Of a stretch of 64,000 bases of DNA, positions 27,529 through 37,187 are shown one piece after another. Under the pieces are notes generated by a model that was given only the letters and a program-made list of their open reading frames with translations, was not told the origin of the DNA and searched no databases. Source of the DNA: Clostridium muellerianum (GTDB taxonomy: Bacteria; Bacillota; Clostridia; Clostridiales; Clostridiaceae); assembly GCF_012926525.1 (NCBI RefSeq), contig NZ_JABBNI010000036.1, positions 248,001-312,000 on the forward strand, read 5' to 3'. Numbering within the stretch: position 1 is the first letter of the stretch; every line of letters begins with the position of its first letter. Both the position numbers and the translations under genes were made by a program.

Positions 27529-27639
27529 GGTTTTAAATGTAATACAGAATAATGATTATAATTATTGGTATTTAGCAAGATTTAAAACTTTACTGTTTTT
27601 CACTTAAAATAAGGATTATTAACTTAGCTTTCACAAATA

Positions 27640-27775
27640 CAAAACTTTAACTTAATGTAATTAAGCATAATGCGAAGTATTATTTTTGAGGGAACATAGG
27701 GATGATTCACAGAAGACAGTGAAGGGGGATTTCTTTTCAGATACACTACGAAAAATCTTTAATTTAAAAGCAACT
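27640..27775. repeat. dispersed repeat, family A (copy 3)
   Basis: Matches, in order, several blocks of the reverse complement of 32350-32475: TTAAGCATAATGCG, then GAGGGAACA, AGACAGTGAAGG, GGATTT and ACACTACGAAAAATC followed by TTTAATTTA. Non-coding. Confidence 0.65.
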
Positions 27776-27923
27776 CCTGCTCTTTTATTTTTTTAGATAC
27801 TTTTTGAGTAAGCGATGTTTTGCATTATCAAAGCAAGCTATAAATATCAATTAATTTATAATAGAATATTAAAAATTATAGTAACAGGTAAGTTTAAATG
27901 CTTGTTACTTTTTTCTATTTAAT

Positions 27924-28139
27924 CAGGCATCTAAAATCTATGATTTTCAGATGATCACTTACTCATCCGACAAAGGAGGAGGAGTTTCATTTAAGCAGGT
28001 ATCCAAAATCTATGATTTTGTGATATTCGCTTACTCATCCGACGAAAGGAGGAGGAGTTTCATTTAAGCAGGTATCCAAAATCTATGATTTTGTGATATT
28101 CGCTTACTCATTCGACAAAGGAGGAGGAGTTTCATTTAA
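27924..28139 (+). repeat. three tandem ~72-bp repeats
   Basis: Units at 27924-27995, 27996-28068 and 28069-28139. Each contains AGGTATCCAAAATCTATG (or a variant), the hairpin CAAAATC-TAT-GATTTTG, CGCTTACTCATCCGAC and GGAGGAGGAGTTTCATTTAA. Units 2 and 3 are nearly identical; unit 1 has drifted. No open frame runs through them. They occupy the 830-base gap before polA. Confidence 0.85.
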
Positions 28140-28359
28140 TAATCTGGGTATAATTAAAATAAGAGAAAAGTTATTTAATAAAATATTAAAAAAAATGGAG
28201 ACTAAACTTATTAAGATGATATAATAAAGAGATTGGAAAAATAGAAAGTAAATATAGTATATATAAAATAACTCAACTTTCGTAGTTTAAGCAAATTGAG
28301 ATAAAACCTTTTTTGTGTGTGAAAGTTCAGTTAAACAATTAATAAATTTGGAGGATTTT

Positions 28360-31002
28360 ATGTCTAAGGAAAAGTTATTAATACTTGATGGAAACAGTTT
28401 AATGAATAGAGCGTTTTATGCATTACCACCATTAACTAATTCTCAGGGTATACATACTAATGGAGTATATGGTTTTGTAACAATGCTTTTAAAGATGAGA
28501 GAGGAAATAAGTCCTGATTATATAGTGTGTACTTTTGATAGAAAAGCTCCTACATTTAGGCATAATGAATATAAAGATTATAAAGCAGGCAGAAAAAGAA
28601 TGCCTGAGGAACTGGCAGAGCAGTTTCCTATAGTGAAAAAATTATTGAATATGCTTTCTATAAGTATATTTGAAATTGATGGATTTGAAGCAGATGATCT
28701 CATAGGAACTTTATCTGTATATGCAGAAAAGAAGGATGTAGAAGTTTATATAGTTACAGGAGACAAAGATGCTCTTCAATTAGCTACAGATAATGTAAAA
28801 GTTGTTATAACTAAAAAAGGAATTACAGAAAAAGAAATATATGATAGAAACAGAATGATTTCAGAATTTGAAGTTACACCAACTCAGTTTATAGATGTAA
28901 AAGGTCTTATGGGAGATAAATCAGATAATATACCTGGTGTTCCAGGAGTAGGTGAAAAAACAGCTTTTAAGCTTATAAAAGAATATGGAAGCATAGAAAA
29001 CGTATTGTCTAATATAGATAATATTAGTGGAAAAAAACTAAAAGAAAATTTAGAGCATTTTAGCCAGCAGGCTATATTTAGTAAAAAACTTGCTACAATT
29101 ATGCTTAATGTTCCTATAGAAATAGATTTAGAGGAAATAAAGTCTAAGGAAAATTATGATGTAGAAGGTGTAAAGGAATTATTTATAGATCTTCAATTTA
29201 AATCTCTTATAGATAAAGTAATAGATGAAAAAAGATTACAGGAAGAGATTGATAGAGAAGATATTAAAGTTGATTTTAAAAATATAAGTACTATACAGGA
29301 TTTTAAGAAGCTTGAAGAAAATATAAATTTACTTGCTAAAGATAAAATTTTGTATGTAACTTTTAATATTGTAGATGGCAATGTTTATTCAAAAAGTTAT
29401 ATTGAAAAGATGTTCTTAAGCATGGAAAATGAAAATTATGTGGTAGAACTTCAAAAAATATATGAAGAAAATAACCAAGAAACATTAAATATTCTTAAAA
29501 ATATATTTGAGAATGATAAAATAGAAAAGGTAAGTCATGATGTGAAAGTGCCATATACTGTATTTCACAAAATGGGAATAAACTTTAAAAGTGTAAAATT
29601 TGATACAAAAATAGCAGCTTATTTAATTGATTCTTCTAGAGGAGAATATGAATTAAACTCTATTATACAGGATTATCTTAAAATAATGCTTCAAGGTGAA
29701 GAAGATGAGCTTAGAATAAAAGAAAATTATCTTTTAAAAGATGTTTTTGAAAAATTAAGTAATGAGATAAAAGAATTAGGCATGGAAGAACTTTTATATA
29801 AAGTTGAACAGCCACTTACTTTAGTATTAGCGTCTATGGAATATGAAGGCTTTAAAGTTGATAGGTCAAAGTTAGAAGAATTGGGAGAAAAGTTTAAAAT
29901 AGAAATAGATAAACTTCAAAAGGACATATATGACCTAGCAGGAGAGGAGTTTAATATTAATTCTCCAAAGCAGCTTGGGAAAATATTATTTGAAAAGCTT
30001 GATTTACCTGTAATTAAAAAGACAAAAACAGGATATTCAACTAATGCAGAGGTTTTAGAACAACTTTTAGATAAGCATCCTATTATAGAAAAAATAACTT
30101 ATTACAGACAGGTTAGTAAGCTTTATTCTACATATATTGAAGGATTAAAAGCTGTAATTGATGAAGATTCCAAGATACACTCCAGCTTTAATCAAGCAGT
30201 TACTACTACAGGAAGATTATCAAGCACAGAACCTAATCTTCAAAATATACCAATAAAATATGAAATGGGTAGAGAAATAAGGAAAGTATTTGTACCTGAA
30301 GATGAAAATTCAATAATACTTTCAGCAGATTATTCACAAATAGAGTTAAGAGTGCTTGCACATATAGCGGATGATGAAAATTTAATAAGTGCTTTTTTAA
30401 ATCACAGTGATATTCATACTAAAACAGCATCAGAAGTGTTTAAAGTACCTATAGATCAAGTTACTAAGCTTCAAAGAAGTAATGCTAAGGCTGTAAATTT
30501 TGGTATAGTTTATGGTATAGGAGATTTTAGTTTAGCTAAAGATTTAAAAATATCTAGAAAAGAAGCTAAAAATTATATAGATACTTATTTTGAGAGATAT
30601 CCAGGTGTAAAAAGCTATATGGATAATGTTATAAAGCAGGCAGAAGACAAATTATATGTAAATACTATAATGAATAGAAGAAGATTTATACCTGAGATAA
30701 AAAACTCTAAAAAGATGATAAAAGCTTTTGGAGAAAGATTGGCTATGAATACGCCTATTCAAGGAAGTGCTGCTGATATAATAAAGATGTCTATGGTAGA
30801 TGTATACAATACTTTAAAAAGCAAAAGTTTAAAAAGTAAAGTAATACTTCAAGTACATGATGAACTTATTTTGAATGTATATAAAGATGAGCTTGAAGAA
30901 GTAAAAGAGTTAGTGAAAAATCAAATGGAAGATGTTATGAAATTAAGAGTACCTTTAGAAGTAGATATTAATATTGGAGACAATTGGTATGAAGCAAAAT
31001 AA
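28360..31002 (+). CDS. polA: DNA polymerase I
   Basis: 880 aa. Residues ~1-290 are the 5'-3' exonuclease: LLILDGNSLMNRAFYALPPL, DGFEADDLIGTLS, VTGDKDALQL, GLMGDKSDNIPGVPGVGEKT. Residues ~310-490 are the 3'-5' exonuclease-like domain, where the catalytic DEDD residues appear largely lost (e.g. FNIVDGNVYS in the place of the first acidic motif), so proofreading is doubtful. The polymerase domain has motif A ILSADYSQIELRVLAHIA, O-helix RSNAKAVNFGIVYGIG and motif C LQVHDELIL. ATG 28360 behind TTGGAGG is the start; the longer in-frame GTG start lacks support. First gene of a polA-coaE-transglycosylase run. Confidence 0.97.
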   Translation: MSKEKLLILDGNSLMNRAFYALPPLTNSQGIHTNGVYGFVTMLLKMREEISPDYIVCTFDRKAPTFRHNEYKDYKAGRKRMPEELAEQFPIVKKLLNMLSISIFEIDGFEADDLIGTLSVYAEKKDVEVYIVTGDKDALQLATDNVKVVITKKGITEKEIYDRNRMISEFEVTPTQFIDVKGLMGDKSDNIPGVPGVGEKTAFKLIKEYGSIENVLSNIDNISGKKLKENLEHFSQQAIFSKKLATIMLNVPIEIDLEEIKSKENYDVEGVKELFIDLQFKSLIDKVIDEKRLQEEIDREDIKVDFKNISTIQDFKKLEENINLLAKDKILYVTFNIVDGNVYSKSYIEKMFLSMENENYVVELQKIYEENNQETLNILKNIFENDKIEKVSHDVKVPYTVFHKMGINFKSVKFDTKIAAYLIDSSRGEYELNSIIQDYLKIMLQGEEDELRIKENYLLKDVFEKLSNEIKELGMEELLYKVEQPLTLVLASMEYEGFKVDRSKLEELGEKFKIEIDKLQKDIYDLAGEEFNINSPKQLGKILFEKLDLPVIKKTKTGYSTNAEVLEQLLDKHPIIEKITYYRQVSKLYSTYIEGLKAVIDEDSKIHSSFNQAVTTTGRLSSTEPNLQNIPIKYEMGREIRKVFVPEDENSIILSADYSQIELRVLAHIADDENLISAFLNHSDIHTKTASEVFKVPIDQVTKLQRSNAKAVNFGIVYGIGDFSLAKDLKISRKEAKNYIDTYFERYPGVKSYMDNVIKQAEDKLYVNTIMNRRRFIPEIKNSKKMIKAFGERLAMNTPIQGSAADIIKMSMVDVYNTLKSKSLKSKVILQVHDELILNVYKDELEEVKELVKNQMEDVMKLRVPLEVDINIGDNWYEAK

Positions 31003-31032
31003 TTTTATCTAAACATAAAGGGGTTGGCATTT

Positions 31033-31668
31033 ATGCTTAAAATAGGCCTTACTGGTGGAATAGGAAGTGGAAAAAGTACTATTTCTAAAATGCTTAAGGA
31101 AAAAGGGTTTAATATTATAGATGCAGATGTTGTAGCTAGAGAAGTTTTTAATATATATCCTGAAATTACTCTAAAAATAAAGCAGGAGTTTGGAGAAAGC
31201 TTTTTTGATGAAAATAACGCATTAAAAAGAAAAGAATTTGGGAATTTTATATTTGCGTCTCAAGTAAGAAGAAAAAAGTATGAAGAAATAATTTTGCCTT
31301 TTATTCAAAAAGAGATATTTAACAGGATGAGTCGATTGCATGAAGAAGGAAAAGAATTATGCATACTTGATGCAGCTACTCTTATAGAAAATGATTTACA
31401 TAAATGCATGGATGTAAATATATTAGTTTGGGTAGACACTTTCACCCAATTTGAAAGAATTAGAAATAGAGATAAGTTGTCACATAGTGAAATTTTAAAT
31501 AGAATAAATTCACAAATGTCTTTAGAAGAAAAATCTAAGGTTGTAAATTATTCTATAGATAACTCAAAAAGCTTAGATAATACAAAGAAGGAATTAGACA
31601 AAGTTTTAGAAGAGATTGGCAGAAATTTTAGGGGGGTGAAGTGCCTTAATAATTTAGGCACAAATTAA
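31033..31668 (+). CDS. coaE: dephospho-CoA kinase
   Basis: 211 aa P-loop kinase catalysing the last step of CoA synthesis. Walker A GLTGGIGSGKSTISKML at residues ~5-21, IIDADVVAREV for substrate binding, LDAATLIE, and the lid RIRNRDKLS. ATG 31033 lies 9 bases behind AAGGGG; a TTG nine bases earlier is less likely. It follows polA by 30 bases, a frequent arrangement in clostridia, and its stop codon abuts the next gene. Confidence 0.95.
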   Translation: MLKIGLTGGIGSGKSTISKMLKEKGFNIIDADVVAREVFNIYPEITLKIKQEFGESFFDENNALKRKEFGNFIFASQVRRKKYEEIILPFIQKEIFNRMSRLHEEGKELCILDAATLIENDLHKCMDVNILVWVDTFTQFERIRNRDKLSHSEILNRINSQMSLEEKSKVVNYSIDNSKSLDNTKKELDKVLEEIGRNFRGVKCLNNLGTN

Positions 31669-32244
31669 TTGAAGGGTATTAAAAGAGCATTAGCTTTTAT
31701 AGCGTTAATAATATTACTAATGAATGCAAAAAATATAGTTAAATATTTTTATCCATTAAAATATGCAGAGAGTATAGTTAAGTATTCTTATAAATATGAT
31801 TTAGATCCTTATTTAGTAGCAGCAGTTATAAAAACGGAAAGCAATTTTAATAAAAATGCAAAATCAAATAGAAATGCATATGGGCTTATGCAAATAACTC
31901 CAGATACAGCAGAATGGGCAGCTGAAAAAATGAATGTAAAAAACTTTAAAACAGATATGCTTAATGATTCTGATTTTAATATAAAAATGGGATGCTGGTA
32001 TTTGGATAATTTAAAAGATGAGTTTGATAATAATGTGGATTTAGTATTAGCAGCATATAATGGTGGAAGAGGAAATGTTCAAAAGTGGCTGAAGAGTGCA
32101 GAACATTCTTCTGATGGAAAGAAACTTCAATACATACCGTTTAAGGAAACGGACAAGTATGTAAAAAAAGTTAAAGTAAATTATAATGTATATAAGTGCT
32201 TATATAGTAAGGATAAAAGAATGCAAAAGGATAAGAGTAAGTAA
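31669..32244 (+). CDS. lytic murein transglycosylase (SLT domain)
   Basis: 191 aa. A hydrophobic N-terminal segment (residues ~5-20, ALAFIALIILLMNAKNI) anchors or exports it. The SLT goose-lysozyme-like domain follows: VAAVIKTESNFNKNAKS with the catalytic Glu, NAYGLMQITPDTAEWAAEK, MGCWYLDNL and VLAAYNGGRGNVQKWL. It cleaves glycan strands to 1,6-anhydro ends. The TTG start directly touches the coaE stop codon and no good ribosome site is seen, so translation is likely coupled to coaE. Followed by a dispersed repeat. Confidence 0.88.
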   Translation: MKGIKRALAFIALIILLMNAKNIVKYFYPLKYAESIVKYSYKYDLDPYLVAAVIKTESNFNKNAKSNRNAYGLMQITPDTAEWAAEKMNVKNFKTDMLNDSDFNIKMGCWYLDNLKDEFDNNVDLVLAAYNGGRGNVQKWLKSAEHSSDGKKLQYIPFKETDKYVKKVKVNYNVYKCLYSKDKRMQKDKSK

Positions 32245-32254
32245 CTCTTATTTT

Positions 32255-32475
32255 TAAGAGGACAGTTGACAGATGACAAAGGACAGTGAATGTGAGTTTT
32301 CTTCCTTATGTCAGAAAACTAATTTATTTTTTTAGGCTTGTTTTGCTAATGCAAAATATCGCTAGCTTATATAAATTAAAGATTTTTCGTAGTGTAGCGG
32401 AGAAAAATCCTCCTTCACTGTCCTCTGTCAATTGTCCTCTAAAAGGTTCGGCCGCATTATGCTTATATTAAGTAA
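32255..32475 (-). repeat. dispersed repeat, family A (copy 4, with inverted ends)
   Basis: Arms AGAGGACAGTTGACAG (32257) with GACAGTGAA, and TTCACTGTCC with CTGTCAATTGTCCTCT (32414-32440), form a ~30-bp inverted repeat around ~125 bases. The right half, read on the minus strand, shares GCATAATGCG, ACAGTGAAGG and ACACTACGAAAAATC with the copy at 27640-27775. Open frames inside are not credible genes. Confidence 0.7.
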
Positions 32476-32670
32476 TAAATCCTATTTTTTCATCAATAAT
32501 TGTTGAAAACAATTTATTGACGAAGATAAAAACACATAGTATAATAGTCATAGTTGCAAAAGACAGTAAACGATAATATGCAGGAGTGGCGGATGCGCAC
32601 ATTTGTGAGTACGCAGACTCTGTGATAGAAATATTGAACAGCGTTAATAAGATACTTAAAGCAAGTTAAT

Positions 32671-32755
32671 GCGAAGGTGGCGGAATAGGCAGACGCACTA
32701 CTTTGAGGGGGTAGCGAGTAACATCGTGTGGGTTCAAATCCCATCCTTCGCACCA
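32671..32755 (+). tRNA. tRNA-Leu (anticodon GAG)
   Basis: 85 nt with encoded CCA. Acceptor GCGAAGG / CCTTCGC; D arm GGCGGAATAGGCAGACGC; anticodon stem CTACT / GGTAG with loop TTGAGGG, giving anticodon GAG; long variable arm; T arm TGTGGGTTCAAATCCCA. Confidence 0.95.
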
Positions 32756-32766
32756 AACATGAATTG

Positions 32767-32799
32767 TCAGGGAAGCATATTGCTTCTCTTTTTTTATGC
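32767..32799 (+). terminator. terminator after tRNA-Leu(GAG)
   Basis: AGGGAAGCA pairs with TGCTTCTCT (one G-T) followed by T7, 14 bases after the CCA end. Confidence 0.8.
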
Positions 32800-32981
32800 C
32801 ACAAATTACTTTTTTTACTTACATTATATTTGCAGAGGAAAATGACCTCTTAATGGCTTATTCTATTATTCATAATCATTCATCCTATTGTTAGCACTAA
32901 GCAAAGAATTTGATGAATAAAGTAATATTACTGTAATGTTTAATTTAGGTATGCTTAAGAACTTTACACCAGCTTAATTAA

Positions 32982-33413
32982 AAGTATTACTGTCTATAGT
33001 AAGCAATATGGACGATAATGGTGAGACTTTCTCTTCCATTAGGTATATCAGTGAGGTTACAGGAGTAGCGCTAAATGCTGCAGGCACTGCTATAAAAGAA
33101 CTATTGGAATTAATTATGGTGTCTATAATAACAAGAAAGATCGAATGCACATGATCTAGGAAAAGAGTAAATGTAATTTTTAGGTTGATACAAATAACCC
33201 AGTAATTGATGAAGAAACTAAGACTATTATTTATATTGTAATCACAGAATCTAGGAAAAGATGTGCAAAACCACAGTATCCTGCACCAACAATAAGGCTA
33301 ATATCTGGCTGGCTAAGCATTTAGTCAATTCAAATATTAAGTAATAAAATTGAAACAGTAGCTTCAAAGAGGTACAAACTTGATAATTTAGAAGAGGATT
33401 TAATGTTGTAACG
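32982..33413 (+). pseudogene. decayed replication-initiator-like (RepA) gene
   Basis: A frame with NMDDNGETFSSIRYISEVTG then VALNAAGTAIKELLELIMVS has the helix-turn-helix pattern of plasmid/phage replication initiators. After a stop and frame change the reading continues as VDTNNPVIDEETKTIIYIV and KPQYPAPTIRLISGWLS, a stop, then KRYKLDNLEEDLML. Multiple stops show it is dead. The rest of 32800-33740 has only further AT-rich fragments with no usable frame. Evidence that this zone once carried a plasmid- or phage-like element. Confidence 0.5.
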
Positions 33414-33747
33414 TGGGGAAAACGTTTTTTTAATATTATTTATCTTTTATGTCACAAGCTTGAAATTACTCCTACATGATTTTTGAAAAGAGAGAAATTA
33501 AGAGGAGATTCTTGTGAATTGCAAATTAAGTAAAAAATACAATTCAGAGCATTGCAATAATTACTGTTACCTTTACTGGAGTAAACAGGTACTATTAAAT
33601 AATAGATTTTCCACTAAATGGCTGTAAAAATTTGTTGCTTTATAATATTCCATATTGGCACAATGCATTTCAAAGCATATTATTTAAACATAGTGTATTT
33701 TAAAATGATTAATGTTTATATAAAATATAGAAAGTGAGGAAAAAACC

Positions 33748-34338
33748 ATGGATTTAAGTTTTGACAAAAGTGTTATAGAAGTTGAGATTTCGACTTATGC
33801 GTTAGAAGCTGCAAAAACTAAATGGGGCTGGCGAAGTAAAAGTTTAATAAGTCAAGTTCTAGAGGCTTCGTTAAAAAAAGAGTTAGGAATAGAAAAAGAC
33901 GATAAAAATTATATGGAAAGTCTTAGAGATAAATTAGAAAATGATATTATTAAAAATGGGGTATCTGATAGTACAGAAATTTATAGTTTTGAGGTTGATA
34001 AGTTATCAATGATGTTTGGGATGGATTTACCATATAGTCCAGAGATTAATATTGAAATTATTAACACTGAAAGAATTTCTTATATACGCTTCAAGGGGAA
34101 GGAAACAAGTAGAGCTTTTAGGGATTATCTAAGTATGGCTTTAGATAAAATAAATGGCTCTAATGGTATAAAAAAACTTTATGTATCGGTTGCTGAAATA
34201 AAAGTACCACTTGAAGGTACTTTAGAGAGTATTGATGATGATGTTTTTAAAATAGTTTCTCGAATTAAAGAAACTTTGCAACATATTTATAATGCTTTAT
34301 GTGAGGTGTACAGAAAAAAGTCAAAAGTTCTTTTCTAA
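33748..34338 (+). CDS. hypothetical protein
   Basis: 196 aa, not recognised. Starts MDLSFDKSVIEVEISTYALE behind GTGAGGAAAAAACC. Mixed alpha/beta pattern, acidic, no signal peptide or membrane segment. The N-terminal ~45 residues (STYALEAAKTKWGWRSKSLI) could be a ribbon-helix-helix-like or coiled oligomerisation part; the second half, INTERISYIRFKGKETSRAF, looks like an enzyme- or ligand-domain fold. Flanked by decayed DNA upstream and a bidirectional terminator downstream; probably accessory. Confidence 0.5.
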   Translation: MDLSFDKSVIEVEISTYALEAAKTKWGWRSKSLISQVLEASLKKELGIEKDDKNYMESLRDKLENDIIKNGVSDSTEIYSFEVDKLSMMFGMDLPYSPEINIEIINTERISYIRFKGKETSRAFRDYLSMALDKINGSNGIKKLYVSVAEIKVPLEGTLESIDDDVFKIVSRIKETLQHIYNALCEVYRKKSKVLF

Positions 34339-34345
34339 AAAGTAA

Positions 34346-34394
34346 AGTAATAGGGCAAAGTAGTAACAATGAATAGACTACTTGCCCTATATTA
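34346..34394. terminator. bidirectional terminator
   Basis: ATAGGGCAAAGTAGT (34350) and ACTACTTGCCCTAT (ending 34390) form a 14-bp stem with one bulged A between two convergent genes. Confidence 0.75.
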
Positions 34395-34412
34395 TATCCC
34401 TATTGGCATGAA

Positions 34413-35234
34413 TTAGTTGTTTAAAGCTGTTCCTTTATCATAGCCTAATCTTAAATCGTAAAGTACCCCTGCTCTACTATTACCTGAATTATCGGTTGTA
34501 AATTCTAATTTATCAATCCCGGTTACATCTATTTCAAAATAAATAAGCTCATCTCCTCTTTGAGGATTTACATTTAATAATTCCTTTCCATCTCCACATA
34601 TTTTTATTAATGAGCCAGATCCACTTATATCATCTGGAGAAGCGTAATATCCAGTTAACTTTCTCATCTTTTTCCCCAACAAATAAGTAAAATCATCTGG
34701 AACGGCAGTACAAGAAAAATTTATTCCATTATTTAGTGAATAACTTTTTTGTCTTACTTGTGCCTTATAGCTACTATTAAATGCAATTAAGCCCAAACCA
34801 AGTGTTTTATCGTACATACCTTTACCGTTTTGAAAATCGCTAAAATTAATGTATTCTAGGTCATTAGTATCTTGTGTTGTGAAATTCAGCTTGATTCTTT
34901 TTCCATTATTCAAAAAAAGTCTTAAGGAATATTTTGTATTACTATCGTAATTATTAACGGGAGTAATCTGTATTTGTTTACTATTTGAAGTGGGATGTAG
35001 GTTAACACTAACTGGAATATATGTATTTGTCTGCTCATTTTCGATTGTTATTCCATCAATCTTATCTGGAGTAACATCTTGATTAAAAGTTAACGTCCAA
35101 GTTTTATCTAGTGCTATATTAGTTCTATCAGGAAGAGTACGCCATGTACCTGTGTCAGAAGCATGTACTGGTATACTTACTGAAAATATGATAAAGGATA
35201 TTGCTAGTGAACTGATTTTTTTTAAAAGTTTCAT
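34413..35234 (-). CDS. secreted protein with Ig-like and NPCBM-like domains
   Basis: 273 aa. Residues 1-25 are a signal peptide (SLAISFIIFSVSIPVHA). Residues ~28-125 look like an SbsA-type Ig-like domain: TNIALDKTWTLTFNQDVTPD, YDSNTKYSLRLFLNNGK. The C-terminal ~140 residues resemble an NPCBM carbohydrate-binding domain: KQKSYSL-like strand, NNGINFSCTAVP, GVLYDLRLGYDKG at the end. No catalytic domain, so it is probably a surface carbohydrate-binding protein or a fragment of one. The ATG at 35234 is chosen for its GGGAGG ribosome site and the signal peptide. Confidence 0.7.
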   Translation of the reverse strand: MKLLKKISSLAISFIIFSVSIPVHASDTGTWRTLPDRTNIALDKTWTLTFNQDVTPDKIDGITIENEQTNTYIPVSVNLHPTSNSKQIQITPVNNYDSNTKYSLRLFLNNGKRIKLNFTTQDTNDLEYINFSDFQNGKGMYDKTLGLGLIAFNSSYKAQVRQKSYSLNNGINFSCTAVPDDFTYLLGKKMRKLTGYYASPDDISGSGSLIKICGDGKELLNVNPQRGDELIYFEIDVTGIDKLEFTTDNSGNSRAGVLYDLRLGYDKGTALNN

Positions 35235-35499
35235 AGAAAAACCTCCCAAATTTATATAATTCAACATATATATTCAACATTTTCTTATAAAATCCTTTAA
35301 TAATTACAAAAAAACACATATTACGATTTTTTAACTCTAAGTATTCTATTAAGAATTTTATGAAATAAATAATAATAATGAAAAAAACAATGGTTGTAAA
35401 GTGTACCCAGTAACGGATAAGATAGCGAAACAGTGAATAGTAGGTTTTAACTGTGTTATGACGATTACACATAGCTTACTGCAAATTTTCTTCTCATAT

Positions 35500-35535
35500 G
35501 AGAAAAGCAGTTCTGTAAAAGAAACTGCTTTTACT
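35500..35535. terminator. hairpin in gene-poor gap
   Basis: AAAAGCAGTT / AACTGCTTTT around a short loop. It lies in the 800-base gap 35235-36037, which otherwise contains only gene remnants. Confidence 0.5.
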
Positions 35536-35586
35536 CATTATTTTGGGAAAAATATTCCGAAAGGTGAAGGAGATGGAATGTAAAAA

Positions 35587-35754
35587 GTTGTAAAAGAAGT
35601 TTTGAATAAGTTCACTACAAAAATGGCAGAATATATTGCTCCTCCAGAAGATGTTTCACTAGTGGAAACTCTAGAGTATAAACAAGACCCTGCTAATTAT
35701 GACAATAAAGATAAGTCAGAGGAGAAACAGAAGAATCTCCAAATGAAAATATGA
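35587..35754 (+). pseudogene. short gene remnant
   Basis: A frame without ATG at its head reads VVKEVLNKFTTKMAEYIAPP, then EDVSLVETLEYKQDPANYDN, ending in a Lys/Glu-rich tail. Likely the end of a lost accessory gene; family not recognised. An internal ATG would give only ~45 residues. Confidence 0.35.
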
Positions 35755-36037
35755 AATATGGAAAAGATTCGTGTTTAATGAAGGATTTAGAAATAGTATG
35801 TTGAATAGTATATTTACGGAATGTAGTACAAGAAGTTGATAAAGACGTAATTTAGAAGAAAGGTGCTATATGAACAAGGAAAAAATCATTATAGTAATTA
35901 AAACGACAATTATAATTGTTGCTTTGGAAATAATTAACATTAAGGAATGCCGAAAAAATGCATACTTAAAGTAAAGAAGCAATAGCATCAGCCTAAGAAA
36001 TGAAAGAACAAATAAGTTTATATAAGGGGGATAAGTT

Positions 36038-36874
36038 ATGTTTAAAAGTAAAAATACTATGATTACTCTAGTTACAGCTTTTATTGTAATAGTATCAATA
36101 TCTTTTTTTGGTTATCAAAGGTTCAGTATAAATAATAAATATGAAAATATTATAAGTGAAGCCAATAAGGCAATGGGTAGTGAACAATATGATAATGCAG
36201 TAAAGCTTTATGAAGAAGCTATGAACTATAAAAAAGATGATAATACTAAAAAACAAATTGATTTAGCGATAGTATTAAAACAATCTAAAAGTATTTATGA
36301 ATCTGCAATGAAACAGATGGCTAATAAAAAATATTTAGAGGCTATTGATTATTTTAATAAAGTAAGCAAGCAAGATAGTAAAAGATATAATGAATCACAA
36401 AGTAAAATTGCAGAGTGTAAAAAATCATATATTGATTATAACCTCAAGAATGCTAACGATAGTTTGAAAAATAGTAAATTCAGTGAAGCAAATAACTATA
36501 TAGATCTTGTCTTAAAACAGGATGCTAATAATGCTGATGCTAGAAAACTAAAAGATGATGCTGCACAAGCAGCTAACATTAAGGCGAAAGAAAACACTAG
36601 TGCTTTGGGAGATAAAATAATGCTTACAGAGGATCAAGCTTTTGAATTGGTTAAATCTAAGGTGAAAATAAATGAAAAACAAGAAAGATTATTTAGGTAT
36701 TCTGATTTTAAAAATGCGCCTAAGATAGCAGATGATTGTCCTTATTATTTAATAGTAAAAGATGCGATTACACCTAGTGGCGATGAAGATTTTACAGAAG
36801 CAGAATATCAGGTAGATAAGCATTCTGGTAAAATTAAGGAATGTATTCAAGGTCAATGTAAAGAAATAAATTAA
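36038..36874 (+). CDS. membrane-anchored TPR-like protein
   Basis: 278 aa. One N-terminal membrane segment (residues ~7-27, MITLVTAFIVIVSISFFGY). Residues ~35-185 form three TPR-like helical repeats: AMGSEQYDNAVKLYEEAMNY, QMANKKYLEAIDYFNKVSKQ, NSKFSEANNYIDLVLKQDAN. The C-terminal ~80 residues are a separate small domain, EDQAFELVKSKVKI ... YYLIVKDA ... HSGKIKECIQGQCKEIN, resembling a PepSY-like or calcium-dependent wall domain. Extracytoplasmic scaffold protein of unknown role. RBS AAGGGGG precedes ATG 36038. Confidence 0.7.
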   Translation: MFKSKNTMITLVTAFIVIVSISFFGYQRFSINNKYENIISEANKAMGSEQYDNAVKLYEEAMNYKKDDNTKKQIDLAIVLKQSKSIYESAMKQMANKKYLEAIDYFNKVSKQDSKRYNESQSKIAECKKSYIDYNLKNANDSLKNSKFSEANNYIDLVLKQDANNADARKLKDDAAQAANIKAKENTSALGDKIMLTEDQAFELVKSKVKINEKQERLFRYSDFKNAPKIADDCPYYLIVKDAITPSGDEDFTEAEYQVDKHSGKIKECIQGQCKEIN

Positions 36875-37069
36875 ATTTAAAGTTGCTTTCAAATTTATGT
36901 GTTAAAATCTATATTTATTTAAAATATATTTATTATTTTCGTCTGGAATTTTAGAAGAGATTAATACTTTTGCTGTGTAAATATGATAATTATTATTCAG
37001 ATGAATTTTTCGTCGGATATAGTCCTTGTAGAGGATAATAGTATGCATGATATAACTAAAAAATACACA

Positions 37070-37108
37070 AATGAGCATCTAATTTAGTTAAGGTTAGATG
37101 CTTTCTTT
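37070..37108 (+). terminator. terminator
   Basis: AGCATCTAA (37074) pairs with TTAGATGCT (ending 37102) and is followed by TTCTTT. It ends transcription from the TPR-like gene side. Confidence 0.65.
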
Positions 37109-37187
37109 GTATTCTAACTGAAATGTTTCTAGGTATTAATTCAGAGTATATATACAGCTTTTTCATTAAGGAAGTTCTAAAAAATAT

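Noticed and set aside
27924-28139. CRISPR array
   Set aside because: Three ~72-bp units follow one another without variable spacers, so this is a tandem repeat.
32286-32471. 61-codon frame in the family A repeat
   Set aside because: Entirely inside an inverted-repeat element shared with other non-coding loci.
32579-32640. tRNA-like start GCAGGAGTGGCGGA
   Set aside because: Resembles a leucine tRNA 5' end but no matching anticodon arm or acceptor 3' strand can be found, and it does not pair with the remnant at 39126.
32514-32804. 96-codon frame on the minus strand
   Set aside because: It runs through tRNA-Leu(GAG) and its terminator; the apparent coding pattern is a shadow of the tRNA.
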